DNA from: Enterococcus sp. 5H | GTDB lineage: Bacteria; Bacillota; Bacilli; Lactobacillales; Enterococcaceae | Direction of reading: 5' to 3' | DNA: 64,000 bases | Assembly (NCBI RefSeq): GCF_028128615.1 | Contig: NZ_AMDP01000014.1 | Span: 62,001 to 126,000 of the forward strand | Part shown: positions 37,901 to 46,136 of the stretch, piece by piece | Position numbering within the stretch: position 1 is the stretch's first letter | How the letters are laid out: each line of letters begins with the position of its first letter | Made by a program: the position numbers and the translations under genes | The notes under the pieces: model-generated | The model's database searches: none | Told to the model about the DNA's origin: nothing | What the model saw: the letters and a program-made list of their open reading frames with translations, nothing else

Positions 37901-38254
37901 GTGGAAGATCCAGATATTGATCAACCATTAATTGTTACGGATACACGAGCAGAATCAGCGAATGGCTGGACATTAACGGCCTCATTATCAACACCAATGA
38001 TAAATGAGGATGGACAAGAGTTGATCAATGCCTTGCGTTATGTTTATAAAGGTCATGAAACTATTTTAGACAGCAATGCCCAAACCGTGTACTTGAACAC
38101 AGACGGTTCAGCAGGAAGTTTTGATATAAGTAATAGTTGGGGCAACCAGACGGGAACAGATGGTGTGAAACTACAAATTGGGTCATCGGATATCGTGCAT
38201 ACAGGAAGTTATGTTGGTGTGATCACATGGAAAGTCATGGCTGGACAGCCGTAA
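34913..38254 (+). CDS. Giant double-lectin / MucBP / WxL surface protein
   Basis: A 1113-residue exported protein. After a basic start and hydrophobic signal/anchor (about 10-38) comes a region of about 170 residues. Two L-type lectin domains follow (about 220-435 and 450-670), clear internal duplicates: each has SSGADGMGFGFH or SSGADGFAIGFH, an FGFKLDTHYNS strand and an R-T-N-LH-Q/E-VQI end. Four MucBP-like repeats follow (about 675-970) and a C-terminal WxL domain (about 975-1113) with NGWTLTASL and ITWKVMAGQP. WxL domains bind peptidoglycan non-covalently and the lectin domains should bind glycans, so the protein is a cell-surface adhesin or polysaccharide-binding scaffold. It is the first structural gene of the locus. 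Confidence 0.85.
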   Translation: MKKLRTIRKKKFLYSSIAILTLICMIGLGLWSLSATQLFAKTPISLNVVEEAIRENETFHLKIEDNRTLADLDEESDTRKNVILSIPEGLNFVKAIQDDALSDENQAYFMWDETGQNLTISMNVAQTSLEVLLNAEKGGDYLVELVDEKNNLDSQEIQLSVLESKEESEEVSVQDVDYLPLDDRLSLGDSEITTHNSLIKNVFSDVELKNNSKVVVDVNNLEDYFTFSDSAKNEGRGLVTLTQNETYLAGSINLKEKLLADYPVLLTGRVNLGASSSGADGMGFGFHTSTLTSVGQTGQGMGMAGLNDAFGFKLDTHYNSSANGNTEADPSAFRRSDAFGSFVYTDSTRILRNYMGGEAPAREIPAASNNQFREFSLVYNPGVSNKILSINYNGQVWHTDITKWLPSHVEELSFLISAATGNRTNLHQIQIDRMEYVTIPDEFTFIDVDKDNFLEHFDLHGSANYNQLNGVLKLTDNLRGQAGNATLKEKISNDHPMEFVGKVNLGSNSSGADGFAIGFHQAENMDVGQNGQGMGLAGLASAFGFKLDTHYNSTASGNADRDPGEFSRANAFGAFVYTGSDRMLKNHMDSDSPGRQITAPSNNIFRDFKVSYNPGEHTKILTVEYNGAVWHRDVTSWQANRVTAFSYIMSAATGDRTNLHEVQIESFRYVAGLGKTEIQYKDVDTDEDIIDPQIIESGVGETVSLNPMNTSNDSPYNLGYDYVEVSSESEHFNPENNTIVLTDEVQTVTYYFKRVESSIDVEYIDEKGNTILETENISGLVKDIYEITPPEIADFEFLRVNPSNGLNGIFEREKKTISLVYSSTKGTVEVKYVDIDGSTLAESDILTGYIDTEYITHSKEIEGYTLTEDPHNARGIFTKEDIVVSYVYEKEERDAVLIVEFVNELDQVLPGYTITIENHLIGDEVDLTKNQGVVEQLAALESAGYEIAERPVNEAAVLLDQAEVTVCYKIQGVLSLASAPNSLDFGSLTYNATTQRVEDPDIDQPLIVTDTRAESANGWTLTASLSTPMINEDGQELINALRYVYKGHETILDSNAQTVYLNTDGSAGSFDISNSWGNQTGTDGVKLQIGSSDIVHTGSYVGVITWKVMAGQP

Positions 38255-38268
38255 AAGGAGAGGGAAAA

Positions 38269-38616
38269 ATGAGAACGAACAAATTAATTATCATATTCTG
38301 CTCCTTGATTGTGCTGATGAGTGCCAGTTTATGGCCAGTCATTGTTTACGGAACGGAAGGCGCAGGTGGTCAGGTTAATACAGATGGGAAAATATCATTT
38401 TACGATGAGGAAGTCGAGTCTGATGAATCAACACCTATAGAAACGGATAAACCGGAATCATCTTTAGAAGATGATGATTCTGCGAAGAAACCGGCTGGAA
38501 ATCTTCCGAGCACTGGTGAACGAATGGGAAATTTTGGATTTATCGGAATTGCTCTAGTTTTACTTGTTTTTCTTCTAGTTATGTTACGTAAATGGACAAA
38601 CAAGGAGGAGAGGTAG
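38269..38616 (+). CDS. Small LPXTG-anchored protein of the WxL operon
   Basis: A 115-residue protein with signal peptide (about 1-30), an acidic linker (EEVESDESTPIETD) and a C-terminal sorting signal LPSTGE, hydrophobic helix, then RKWTNKEER. Sortase would link it to the wall. Such mini-LPXTG proteins recur in enterococcal WxL operons, where they may act as a covalent anchor for WxL complexes; their exact role is unproven. The stop TAG abuts the ATG of the next gene, so translation is coupled. Confidence 0.85.
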   Translation: MRTNKLIIIFCSLIVLMSASLWPVIVYGTEGAGGQVNTDGKISFYDEEVESDESTPIETDKPESSLEDDDSAKKPAGNLPSTGERMGNFGFIGIALVLLVFLLVMLRKWTNKEER

Positions 38617-39423
38617 ATGAAACGACAAAATTTTAACGTTGTGACCAGTATTCTCACAGTAGTAACAGGAGTCACACTTTTTAGTCCAGTTGTCCAAGCG
38701 AATCCAGAGTCATTGGAGCAATCGGGAACTGTTACTGTTGAAGGTAGTGCCATCACAAATCCAATTGATCCTGAAAATCCTGGTGAGGTTGTTGATCCCG
38801 GTGAAGGTCCTTCAACAGAAGGGGCTCTGCGAATAGATTATGTATCAGTTCTTGATTTTGGGCGAGCGCAACTAACCGATACAAACCGCACCTTTCCAGC
38901 ACTGGCCCAACAATTCTTAGGAGAAACTGGACCACGAGGAAGCTTTATCCAAATCACCGATCAACGGGCTGTCTCAACGGGCTGGACACTTCAAGTGAAA
39001 CAGAACCATCAATTTAGAAACACGGTGATTCAAGAAACCAGTGAACAAGAACTAAGCGGTGCGGTCCTTTCCTTAGATAAAGGCTGGGCTAACAGCAGTG
39101 GCAACAGCGGTTCACCAACAGTAACCCGAGAAACGATTGCGCTAAATTCGATTGGCACCGCCTACGAATTAGCTACAGCGACGGCTGGAAATGGCCGCGG
39201 TGTTTGGACAATTGCCTTCGGTGCTTCTGAAACGAATAGCAACAACTTAGATAGTACCTTGTCACCAGCGATGGATGCAGTAGGGAATCCAGTGATGGAT
39301 GAGTTTTCCGGCAAACAGGCGTATCATAACTCAGCGATCAGCTTAACGATTCCAACTGCCACAAAAATTCATCCAGTACAATATGCAACAGAACTAACTT
39401 GGATATTAGCCGAGTTACCTTAA
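38617..39423 (+). CDS. WxL-domain surface protein 1
   Basis: A 268-residue secreted protein. The signal peptide ends near SPVVQANPE. A proline/glycine/acidic linker (DPENPGEVVDPGEGP) leads to a WxL domain that fills the rest, with motifs STGWTLQVKQ and LTWILAELP at the C-terminus and the LDFGRAQL strand. It attaches non-covalently to peptidoglycan. The start ATG directly follows the stop of the LPXTG gene. It is closely related in layout to WxL protein 2 downstream. Confidence 0.88.
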   Translation: MKRQNFNVVTSILTVVTGVTLFSPVVQANPESLEQSGTVTVEGSAITNPIDPENPGEVVDPGEGPSTEGALRIDYVSVLDFGRAQLTDTNRTFPALAQQFLGETGPRGSFIQITDQRAVSTGWTLQVKQNHQFRNTVIQETSEQELSGAVLSLDKGWANSSGNSGSPTVTRETIALNSIGTAYELATATAGNGRGVWTIAFGASETNSNNLDSTLSPAMDAVGNPVMDEFSGKQAYHNSAISLTIPTATKIHPVQYATELTWILAELP

Positions 39424-39496
39424 CTTTGTGATACTTCTGGATTCGTCCAGGTTATCAAATAAATAATATAGAACCATACACAGGAGGAAACACATT

Positions 39497-40276
39497 ATGA
39501 AACTAACAACATTATCATCAGCAGCTATCGTCGCTGCACTAGCAATCGGTGCATTGGCGCCAACTGCAGCTTTTGCGGATGCAACATCATTGAACTCAAC
39601 TGGAACAGTAACAGTTGAAGAAGGCGGAACTGATCCAGATGAAGAAGATTCAGGAACAATTGATCCTGAACCAGATGGCGATGGAGACGGTACTTTACCT
39701 GAGCCAAATCCAGATGGACCGGGTGAAGAGCCAAATCCAGATCGCGGCCCATTAATGATTGAAAAAGTAACAAACTTAGAATTTGGTACAATCAAAACAT
39801 CTGCAAATGAAGTAACTGCTTTTGCAGCGCCGATGTTGTTTGGCGAAGGTGATGATGCAATGACACGTGGAGCGTATGTACAATGGCGTGATATCCGTGC
39901 CGGAGGTACATTTGGCTACACGGTAACAGCTGAAATGAGTCAACAATTTACAGGAAAAGATACAAACAAATTAGCTGGAGCAACGATTGATTTCAGTAAT
40001 GGTTTTATGACTGCGCAGATTGACAATACCAATAAAGCGCCAAGTCTTACTGCGCCAGCATTCCAATTAACTGAAGATGGTGCGGCAACAACTGTAGTAA
40101 CAGCTAATGCAGCAGCAGAAGAAGGTAAAGGTCGTTACATCATGGCTTTTGGTGATAGCAGAGAAGAAACAGATGCAAACTCAGTAAAACTAACAGTTCC
40201 TGCTTCAACTGCTTCAAATATGGCAGTAGATGAGTATGTAGCGAAAGTAACATGGAAAGTTGTAGCTGCTCAATAA
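39497..40276 (+). CDS. WxL-domain surface protein 2
   Basis: A 259-residue secreted protein. Signal peptide 1-27 (PTAAFADAT), a long Asp/Glu/Pro/Gly linker (DPDEEDSGTIDPEPDGDGDG), and a WxL domain with LEFGTIKTS and a C-terminal VTWKVVAAQ. The inner W is in the QWRDIRAGGTFGYTV region, so the first motif is less canonical than in WxL protein 1. GGAGGAAA precedes the start. The linker is enriched in acidic residues, suggesting a flexible spacer through the wall. It is followed by copy B of the dispersed repeat, which interrupts the operon. Confidence 0.88.
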   Translation: MKLTTLSSAAIVAALAIGALAPTAAFADATSLNSTGTVTVEEGGTDPDEEDSGTIDPEPDGDGDGTLPEPNPDGPGEEPNPDRGPLMIEKVTNLEFGTIKTSANEVTAFAAPMLFGEGDDAMTRGAYVQWRDIRAGGTFGYTVTAEMSQQFTGKDTNKLAGATIDFSNGFMTAQIDNTNKAPSLTAPAFQLTEDGAATTVVTANAAAEEGKGRYIMAFGDSREETDANSVKLTVPASTASNMAVDEYVAKVTWKVVAAQ

Positions 40277-40296
40277 CTTTAGCTTTTCCTAAAGTA

Positions 40297-40475
40297 GAGG
40301 CTGAGACAGAAGTGCTAAACCTCGAGAAAGAAGAAGGAATTCACGAAAATTGTATTTCAAATTTTTGTGAATTTCAGCTTATTTCCAAAGAGATTGCTTC
40401 TGATCTCACCGTTTATTCGGGTGCAGTATGTGGAGCAAAACTGTTCTTTAGTTTTGTCCCGCACATTGCCTTTTA
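40297..40475 (+). repeat. Dispersed enterococcal-type intergenic repeat, copy B
   Basis: It starts GAGGCTGAGACAGAAGTG and contains TTTTTGTGAATTTCAGCTTA, GATTGCTTCTGATCTCACCG and TTTATTCGGG, all shared with copy A at 6046-6206 read on the opposite strand. The end (GCAAAACTGTTCTTTAGTTTTGT) can form a further hairpin. It sits inside the surface locus, between WxL protein 2 and the DUF916 gene, so it may act as a terminator or mRNA processing site there. Confidence 0.7.
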
Positions 40476-40520
40476 ACTACAATCACATACATAGAAAACT
40501 AAAAAGACATGAGGTTATAG

Positions 40521-41660
40521 ATGATGAAAAAAATACTAAAAACAATTGGAATTATTCCGTTAATGATCGTGTTACTTTTGCCAAGTTTCTTTCTGGCACC
40601 TCTAGCTCATGCGGAGGACGATATTGCTGGAGCGACTGGCTTTACGTACAGTTTAAATTTTCCGGATAATCAAATGGAAAACAATATCGGCTATTACAAG
40701 TTGAAAATGTCCCAAGGACAAGAACAAACGCTAAATATAACCGTGAGTAACCCCAGCACTGAAAAATTAACGATTGATGTCGGGTTAAACGGTGCAGTAA
40801 CAAACCAAAACGGGGTCATTGAATATGGTGATTCAGACATTGAAAACGATGTATCCTTAAAATTTGATTTCGAAGATATTGTATCCGGACCAGAATCGAT
40901 AGATTTAGAAGCAGGAGAAACTAAAAATCTTGAATTGAAAATCAAGATGCCGGAAACCAGTACCGAGGGTGTAATCGCTGGTGGCATTCAGTTAATGAAA
41001 GCCGATCAAGAAAACAATGTTTCAGAAGAAGGCGGTTCGCGAATCATTAACCAATATGCTTATGTGATTGGACTATTGCTTCAAGAATCCGAAGAAGAAT
41101 TATCACCAGATTTAAACTTAAATAGCGTTTTCGCTGGACAAAACAATTATCGTAATACGATTTTCGTTGATTTCTCCAACGTCATCCCAGCATTTTTAAA
41201 CGATATGACCGTAGAAACTCAAATCAATGCCAAAGGAAATGACGCTGTTTTATACGAACGAAAACAGACTGCCATGCGCATGGCGCCAAATTCATTCATC
41301 CAATTTCCGGTTAGTATGAACGGCGAGCGAATGGTATCAGGCACTTATGTAGCCAATATTTTAGTCACATCAGGCGATCAACGATGGGCATGGACAGAAG
41401 AATTTGAAATTACTCAAGACGATGCCGATAAATTCAATGAACGAGATGTCGGTTTAGTACAGGAAAAAGGCTTAAATTGGCAACTAATTGCACTGCTTGT
41501 AGGTACTGTGATCCTTCTAATCGGGATTGTTTTCGGTATTATGACGTATTTACGTAAAAAGAAACAACAAAAAGAACTAGAAGAGAAAAAGGCACGTAAA
41601 AAGAAAAAAGCAAGTCAAAACAACAGCAGTAACGAAAAAAAGCAAGCAATGGATGAATAG
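40521..41660 (+). CDS. DUF916/DUF3324 protein (WxL-interacting protein)
   Basis: A 379-residue membrane-anchored surface protein. Signal peptide 1-33, then DUF916 (about 38-155, FTYSLNFPDNQMENNIGYYK and ISNPS-like NITVSNPSTEKL) and DUF3324 (about 165-300), a transmembrane helix (about 313-335) and a Lys-rich cytoplasmic tail (KKKQQKELEEKKARKKKK). In Enterococcus such proteins bind WxL-domain proteins and peptidoglycan, so it should hold the WxL proteins of this locus at the wall. The tandem ATG pair at 40521/40524 follows GAGG. Confidence 0.88.
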   Translation: MMKKILKTIGIIPLMIVLLLPSFFLAPLAHAEDDIAGATGFTYSLNFPDNQMENNIGYYKLKMSQGQEQTLNITVSNPSTEKLTIDVGLNGAVTNQNGVIEYGDSDIENDVSLKFDFEDIVSGPESIDLEAGETKNLELKIKMPETSTEGVIAGGIQLMKADQENNVSEEGGSRIINQYAYVIGLLLQESEEELSPDLNLNSVFAGQNNYRNTIFVDFSNVIPAFLNDMTVETQINAKGNDAVLYERKQTAMRMAPNSFIQFPVSMNGERMVSGTYVANILVTSGDQRWAWTEEFEITQDDADKFNERDVGLVQEKGLNWQLIALLVGTVILLIGIVFGIMTYLRKKKQQKELEEKKARKKKKASQNNSSNEKKQAMDE

Positions 41661-41672
41661 GGGCTGAAACAC

Positions 41673-42341
41673 ATGTCTATTTTAGAGAGTATCTTTGTAG
41701 CAAGCCTTGCAGCCGCTATTATAACTTTTTTAGGTATTTTTCTTTTTGGGTTTTTATATTTTATTCAACAAAAAGAATTAGGGAAATTACCCAAGAAAAA
41801 ACTTAAGAATAAGAAGAAAAATAAAAAAATAGCAAAACAAAAAAAGGAACTTCAGCGAAAGAAAAAAAAGAGTCTTGTCTGGATTATGTGGCTGATAATT
41901 TTAACCGTATCATTTTCAGGTTCATCTACGTACATTTCCTATTATCAAGCGATGAATCTAACAACGGAAGATTCGGATTCAGTTGTACGTGGTTATTATC
42001 TCCTACGCGATTTTGAAGAGCAACTGATTTTAGCGCGCGATCAAGCTGATGATGAAGAAAAACTCCAACAAAACATCCGCTACTTGGCGACAGCAATGGC
42101 AAGTTACGGAACAAAAAAAGCGAGTACCTTAAATTCTCAAGAAGGTCAGCTAATCTTGAATCGCTATTATAATGCGACTAAACAACTTGGGATGAATGCC
42201 AGCACCCAAACCAAAAATTTCTATGGTAATCCAGATTTAGTCGAAGAATTTTTACGAGATATCATAAAAGCACAAGAACACGAACGAGCGGCATTTGACT
42301 ATTACAAAGTGAACGAAGCCGCCTTTTCAGAAGCGAAATGA
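41673..42341 (+). CDS. Uncharacterised membrane protein of the WxL locus
   Basis: A 222-residue protein with a transmembrane helix at about 7-31, a very basic cytoplasmic stretch (about 38-73, nearly half lysine), a second helix at about 73-95, then about 125 residues outside, probably helical (QNIRYLATAMASYGTKKAST). I do not recognise a family. Twelve bases separate it from the DUF916 gene and 42 from the dehydrogenase gene, so it belongs to the operon and might link surface assembly with polysaccharide synthesis. That is inference. Confidence 0.6.
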   Translation: MSILESIFVASLAAAIITFLGIFLFGFLYFIQQKELGKLPKKKLKNKKKNKKIAKQKKELQRKKKKSLVWIMWLIILTVSFSGSSTYISYYQAMNLTTEDSDSVVRGYYLLRDFEEQLILARDQADDEEKLQQNIRYLATAMASYGTKKASTLNSQEGQLILNRYYNATKQLGMNASTQTKNFYGNPDLVEEFLRDIIKAQEHERAAFDYYKVNEAAFSEAK

Positions 42342-42383
42342 AGAAATAAATGTGAAAAAATGAGGGAAATAGGAGTTTGATGC

Positions 42384-43757
42384 ATGTTGAAAGACCAGTT
42401 ACTAACAAAAATTAAGAAAAAAAAAGCAAAAATCGGAGTTGTCGGCTTAGGCTATGTCGGGTTACCTTTAGCAATGGAATTCGTTAGTGCCGGTTTTGAA
42501 GTTATTGGAATTGATACAAATAAAAATACAGTAAAGGCGTTGAATGAAGGTCAATCACATGTATTAGATGTAAAAAATGAAATAGTTACTTCAGCGGTTA
42601 AATCCAACCGATTTAGCGCAACTACAAATTTTGAATCAATTGAAGAGTTGGATGTACTTAGTATTTGTGTGCCGACACCTTTAAATAAAAACCAGGAACC
42701 AGACATCAGCTATTTGGAATTTACAGCTGATAAAATTGAACGATATATGAAAAAAAGCTTATTGATTTTGCTGGAAAGTACGACATATCCAGGTTCTACA
42801 CGTGAATTATTTCATCACAAATTGGAGTGGAAGAATAAACATATCAATCAGGATTACTTTTTATGTTTTTCACCTGAACGCATTGATCCAGGCAATGCAA
42901 CCTTCCAAACTAAAAATATTCCAAAAGTAATTGGTGGGATAACAGAAGAAAGCTCTGAATTAGGCCAAGCGCTCTATGGTTCAATTTTAGATCAAATTGT
43001 GGTTGTGAGTTCTCCTGAAACAGCTGAAATGAGTAAATTACTTGAGAATACGTTTAGAAGCATCAATATTGCCTTTATCAATGAAATGGCCATGATGTGT
43101 GAACGAATGGATATTGATATTTGGGAATCAGTTGATGCTGCTGCGACAAAACCATTTGGATTTATGCCATTTTATCCCGGCTCAGGAGTTGGCGGACATT
43201 GTATTCCACTTGATCCGATGTATCTGTACTGGAAAGGCAAACAAAGTAAATTTTTTAACAAATTTATTGAACTTTCTCAGGAAATCAATATGAACATGCC
43301 GTTTAATGTCGTCGATAAAATTTACGAAGCCCTAAACATGCAAGAAAAATCAGTGAAAAATTCTAAAATTCTTTTAGTTGGTTTGTCTTATAAATCAGAT
43401 ATCAGTGATATTAGGGAGTCACCAACGCTAGATATTTATGAAACATTAAATGCTAAGCATGCAGATCTTGCGATTTTAGATCCTTTTGTCTCCTCATTTA
43501 AAGATAAACATGGAACAGAGATCCCCGTCATACAAGCAAATATATGTGATTTTGCTTCATATGATTGTGTTGTTATTCTAACAAAACATAGTACGATTGA
43601 TTATCAAACCCTTTTAAAAGAAAGCCAAGCAATTGTTGATATGAGCCATACGTATAAAAAAACTGGAGATAAAATCTTCAGAATTGGCGGCGGCAAATTA
43701 GATCGTCAGGTATTTAAAAAAACGACAATCAAGGAGAAAGAACTTAGTGGAAAGTAA
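42384..43757 (+). CDS. Nucleotide-sugar 6-dehydrogenase (WbpA/UDP-GlcNAc type)
   Basis: A 457-residue NAD-dependent enzyme that oxidises a UDP-hexose to the uronic acid. The Rossmann motif is GVVGLGYVGLPLAM, the catalytic Cys273 is in GVGGHCIPLDP, and LESTTYPGSTRE and SPERIDPGN are typical of the WbpA/UDP-N-acetylglucosamine branch. It is longer and quite different from streptococcal HasB (about 400 residues). It overlaps the glycosyltransferase gene by 11 bases, so its product (UDP-GlcNAcA or UDP-GlcA) is very likely a substrate of that enzyme. AGGAG precedes the ATG. Confidence 0.85.
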   Translation: MLKDQLLTKIKKKKAKIGVVGLGYVGLPLAMEFVSAGFEVIGIDTNKNTVKALNEGQSHVLDVKNEIVTSAVKSNRFSATTNFESIEELDVLSICVPTPLNKNQEPDISYLEFTADKIERYMKKSLLILLESTTYPGSTRELFHHKLEWKNKHINQDYFLCFSPERIDPGNATFQTKNIPKVIGGITEESSELGQALYGSILDQIVVVSSPETAEMSKLLENTFRSINIAFINEMAMMCERMDIDIWESVDAAATKPFGFMPFYPGSGVGGHCIPLDPMYLYWKGKQSKFFNKFIELSQEINMNMPFNVVDKIYEALNMQEKSVKNSKILLVGLSYKSDISDIRESPTLDIYETLNAKHADLAILDPFVSSFKDKHGTEIPVIQANICDFASYDCVVILTKHSTIDYQTLLKESQAIVDMSHTYKKTGDKIFRIGGGKLDRQVFKKTTIKEKELSGK

Positions 43758-45030
43758 AAAGCAACGGAGAACTCATTTACTATTATCTTGTATCACTTTC
43801 GCTTTTTGTGCAATGCTAATTGGCTTGATTGGTTTTTGGCGAACTGGTCATATTTCAAAAGCCTTTAGTATGTATGGCTGGTTTATGATTACGTATTTGA
43901 TTATCAAAACAGGACTTTCAATGTTTTATCAGGTCGATACCAGTAAACCGCCAAGGTTAGATGTAACGGTCGTAATTCCTGTTTACAATGAATCAAAAAA
44001 AGCAATTTTAACCCTTTTAACAGGCTTATCAAAACAAACTTACCCAATTAAAGAAGTTTTTGTTGTTGATGATGGTAGCCAAAAGTATGTCTTGGATCAA
44101 GTTATGGAAGAAGTAATCAAAACAATGCCTGAGTCGTTTGCCCGGAAAATTACGATTGCAAAATTACCTCACAATCAGGGAAAAAGATTTGCTCAAGCAT
44201 ATGCATTTGAACGAAGCACTGGGGATATTTTCTTCACTATGGATTCAGATGGCGAAATTTTTCCGACAACGTTGTATGAACTAATGAGACCCTTTAGAAA
44301 TAAAAAAGTTCAAGCTGTTACGGGTCATATTAATGCAAGAAACAAAAGAAATTCATTGCTTTCGTATTTACTAGATATGCGTTATGATAATGCCTTTCGT
44401 GTAGAACGTGCCTCTCAATCAGTTACAGGAAATATTCTAGTGTGTTCTGGTCCGATTAGCTGCTATCGACGTGAAGTCGTTATGAAAAATTTAGATCGAT
44501 ATTTGAATCAAACAGTCTTTGGTGTACCAGCTCATGTTGGTGATGATCGTTGTTTAACCAACTATGCGAATGAACTTGGTAAAACAGTATATCAGGAAAC
44601 GGCAAAATGTATTACAGATGTTCCGGAAAAAATCGGTGTATTTTTGAAACAGCAAACGCGTTGGAGTAAATCCTTTTTTAGAGAAAGTTTCATTTCAATG
44701 AAACTGATTCGAAAAAGACCTTTAGTCTTTATTTGGTCAATAACCGAAATTTTGCTGTGGATTGTCTTTTTAGGAGCAATTTCGTATAATATTTTTTGGC
44801 ACTTTGGGGACCTTACTCTAAACGACTGGTTATTCTTTTTACTACTAGCTTGTTTATCTGCTTATGCGAGAAATGTTCATTATATTTTTAAAGATCCATT
44901 TTGTTATTTGCTTGCACCAGTATATGGAATCTTCCATTTTTTTACGATTCATATTGTTCGTATTTATGCACTTTTGACTTTGAAAGTGAATAAGTGGGGT
45001 ACACGGGTAGAAAAATCAAAACAAGCATAA
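43747..45030 (+). CDS. Hyaluronan-synthase-like membrane glycosyltransferase (GT2)
   Basis: A 427-residue processive glycosyltransferase. Two N-terminal helices (about 10-30 and 36-56) precede the GT-A domain, with VVIPVYNES, DSDGEIF (DxD), the VGDDRCLTNYANELGKTVYQ region and QQTRWSKSFFRES (QxxRW); three or so C-terminal helices follow. These blocks match streptococcal HasA closely in order and spacing, including length (about 420). It would polymerise a uronic acid and probably an amino sugar and extrude the chain. Start is a GTG after AAGGAG. Whether the product is hyaluronan itself is not settled, because the paired dehydrogenase is not HasB-like. Confidence 0.82.
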   Translation: MESKKQRRTHLLLSCITFAFCAMLIGLIGFWRTGHISKAFSMYGWFMITYLIIKTGLSMFYQVDTSKPPRLDVTVVIPVYNESKKAILTLLTGLSKQTYPIKEVFVVDDGSQKYVLDQVMEEVIKTMPESFARKITIAKLPHNQGKRFAQAYAFERSTGDIFFTMDSDGEIFPTTLYELMRPFRNKKVQAVTGHINARNKRNSLLSYLLDMRYDNAFRVERASQSVTGNILVCSGPISCYRREVVMKNLDRYLNQTVFGVPAHVGDDRCLTNYANELGKTVYQETAKCITDVPEKIGVFLKQQTRWSKSFFRESFISMKLIRKRPLVFIWSITEILLWIVFLGAISYNIFWHFGDLTLNDWLFFLLLACLSAYARNVHYIFKDPFCYLLAPVYGIFHFFTIHIVRIYALLTLKVNKWGTRVEKSKQA

Positions 45031-45103
45031 AATAAAAATATCATATTTATTTGGAATGGAAAAACTGTATGATAGAAAGATAATCTTAATAAACGCTACT
45101 AAG

Positions 45104-45140
45104 AAGCTATTATCTTGTTCTAAGGGATAATAGCTTTTAG
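45104..45140 (+). terminator. Terminator of the surface/polysaccharide operon
   Basis: AAGCTATTATC (45104-45114) pairs exactly with GATAATAGCTT (45126-45136), followed by TTAG. Confidence 0.7.
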
Positions 45141-45288
45141 ATTGTGAATCACTGTTTATTCGTACATGTACAGATCTTAGACTAACTATAGTATGAGGAT
45201 ATTTATTGAAAAATCCGTAAATGGATGATATAAAAGAAACGCAACAAAAAATGAAGCATCTAGCTTTTAAGAAACTAAAGGAGAAAAA

Positions 45289-45885
45289 ATGAGCAAACTG
45301 GAAATCCGTAAATTATTACAAGTACTCTTAGGTACAAGTTTTATCTCTTTGGCGGTTACATTACTTATAACTGCTCATAAAGGCGCTGATACAATTAGTA
45401 TTTTTCTATTAGGCATCTTGAATATTTTTGATATTCCTTTCTGGGTTGCCAGTCTTCTATTTAATATCATTATTCTTTGTATTGTGGCTATTTTTAATCG
45501 GAAAGAACTAGGTATTGGAAGTTTTATTAATGGTCTTGGCTTAGGGTTGTTAATTGGGATATTTGAACCTGTTATGGACCAAGTATCAGTAAACATCTCG
45601 TGGTACCCGATTTTTTCAATTCTTGTTGCCCCAATTTTATTTGGAGTAGGTGCAGGTATTTATGTTTCATCTAATAAAGGGTCTGCCGCACTTGAAGCAT
45701 TAACACAACTGATTTTTAAACATACTAATCTGAGTTTGAAAGTTATTCGTATGGGGTTAGATGCGACGATGGTTATTGTAGGAATGTCACTAGGAGCGCC
45801 AATTGGTATAGGGACGTTAATATGCGTCGTTACGATTGGGCCTATTTTTGAGAAAACAATGAAAGTTTTAAACCCAACAAACTGA
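45289..45885 (+). CDS. YczE/YitT-like integral membrane protein
   Basis: A 198-residue protein with about five or six membrane helices. The first stretch (QVLLGTSFISLAVTLLITAH) and the G-x-GT-x-I-x-x-x-x-x-GP ending (GIGTLICVVTIGPIFEK) match the YczE / YyaS family. YczE-type proteins affect surfactin/lipopeptide production in Bacillus by an unknown mechanism, so no activity can be assigned. AAAGGAGAAA precedes the ATG. It is monocistronic and closed by a terminator. Confidence 0.7.
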   Translation: MSKLEIRKLLQVLLGTSFISLAVTLLITAHKGADTISIFLLGILNIFDIPFWVASLLFNIIILCIVAIFNRKELGIGSFINGLGLGLLIGIFEPVMDQVSVNISWYPIFSILVAPILFGVGAGIYVSSNKGSAALEALTQLIFKHTNLSLKVIRMGLDATMVIVGMSLGAPIGIGTLICVVTIGPIFEKTMKVLNPTN

Positions 45886-45932
45886 TATAGGGGTAAATAC
45901 CCAATCTATTGTGTGAATGACTCATGATTAAT

Positions 45933-46009
45933 GAATACGAAGCGTAGGCAAGAAGTGTAGGGCTTATCCTTTCTTCTTGTCTATTTTCTGTGTGCGTATT
46001 CAATTTTTT
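45933..46009 (+). terminator. Terminator after the YczE-like gene
   Basis: GAATACG (45933-45939) pairs with CGTATTC (45995-46001), an inner CAAGAAG pairs with CTTCTTG, and T6 follows. Confidence 0.65.
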
Positions 46010-46136
46010 GTCTAAGATTATAAGTGTTTTCCCGAATGACATATAGTTAATTATTCCAGCAATAAAACAAAGTTATGCTAAAATGAAATTATCTAGACGA
46101 GAGAAAACAAAAAATAGAGTTTTAAGGAGAATGAGT

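Noticed and set aside
40252-40669. Two short frames across repeat copy B and into the DUF916 gene
   Set aside because: They overlap real genes at both ends and are generated by the repeat sequence.
42384-45030. A plain hasAB hyaluronan capsule operon
   Set aside because: The dehydrogenase is of the WbpA type and not HasB-like, so calling the product hyaluronan would go beyond the evidence.
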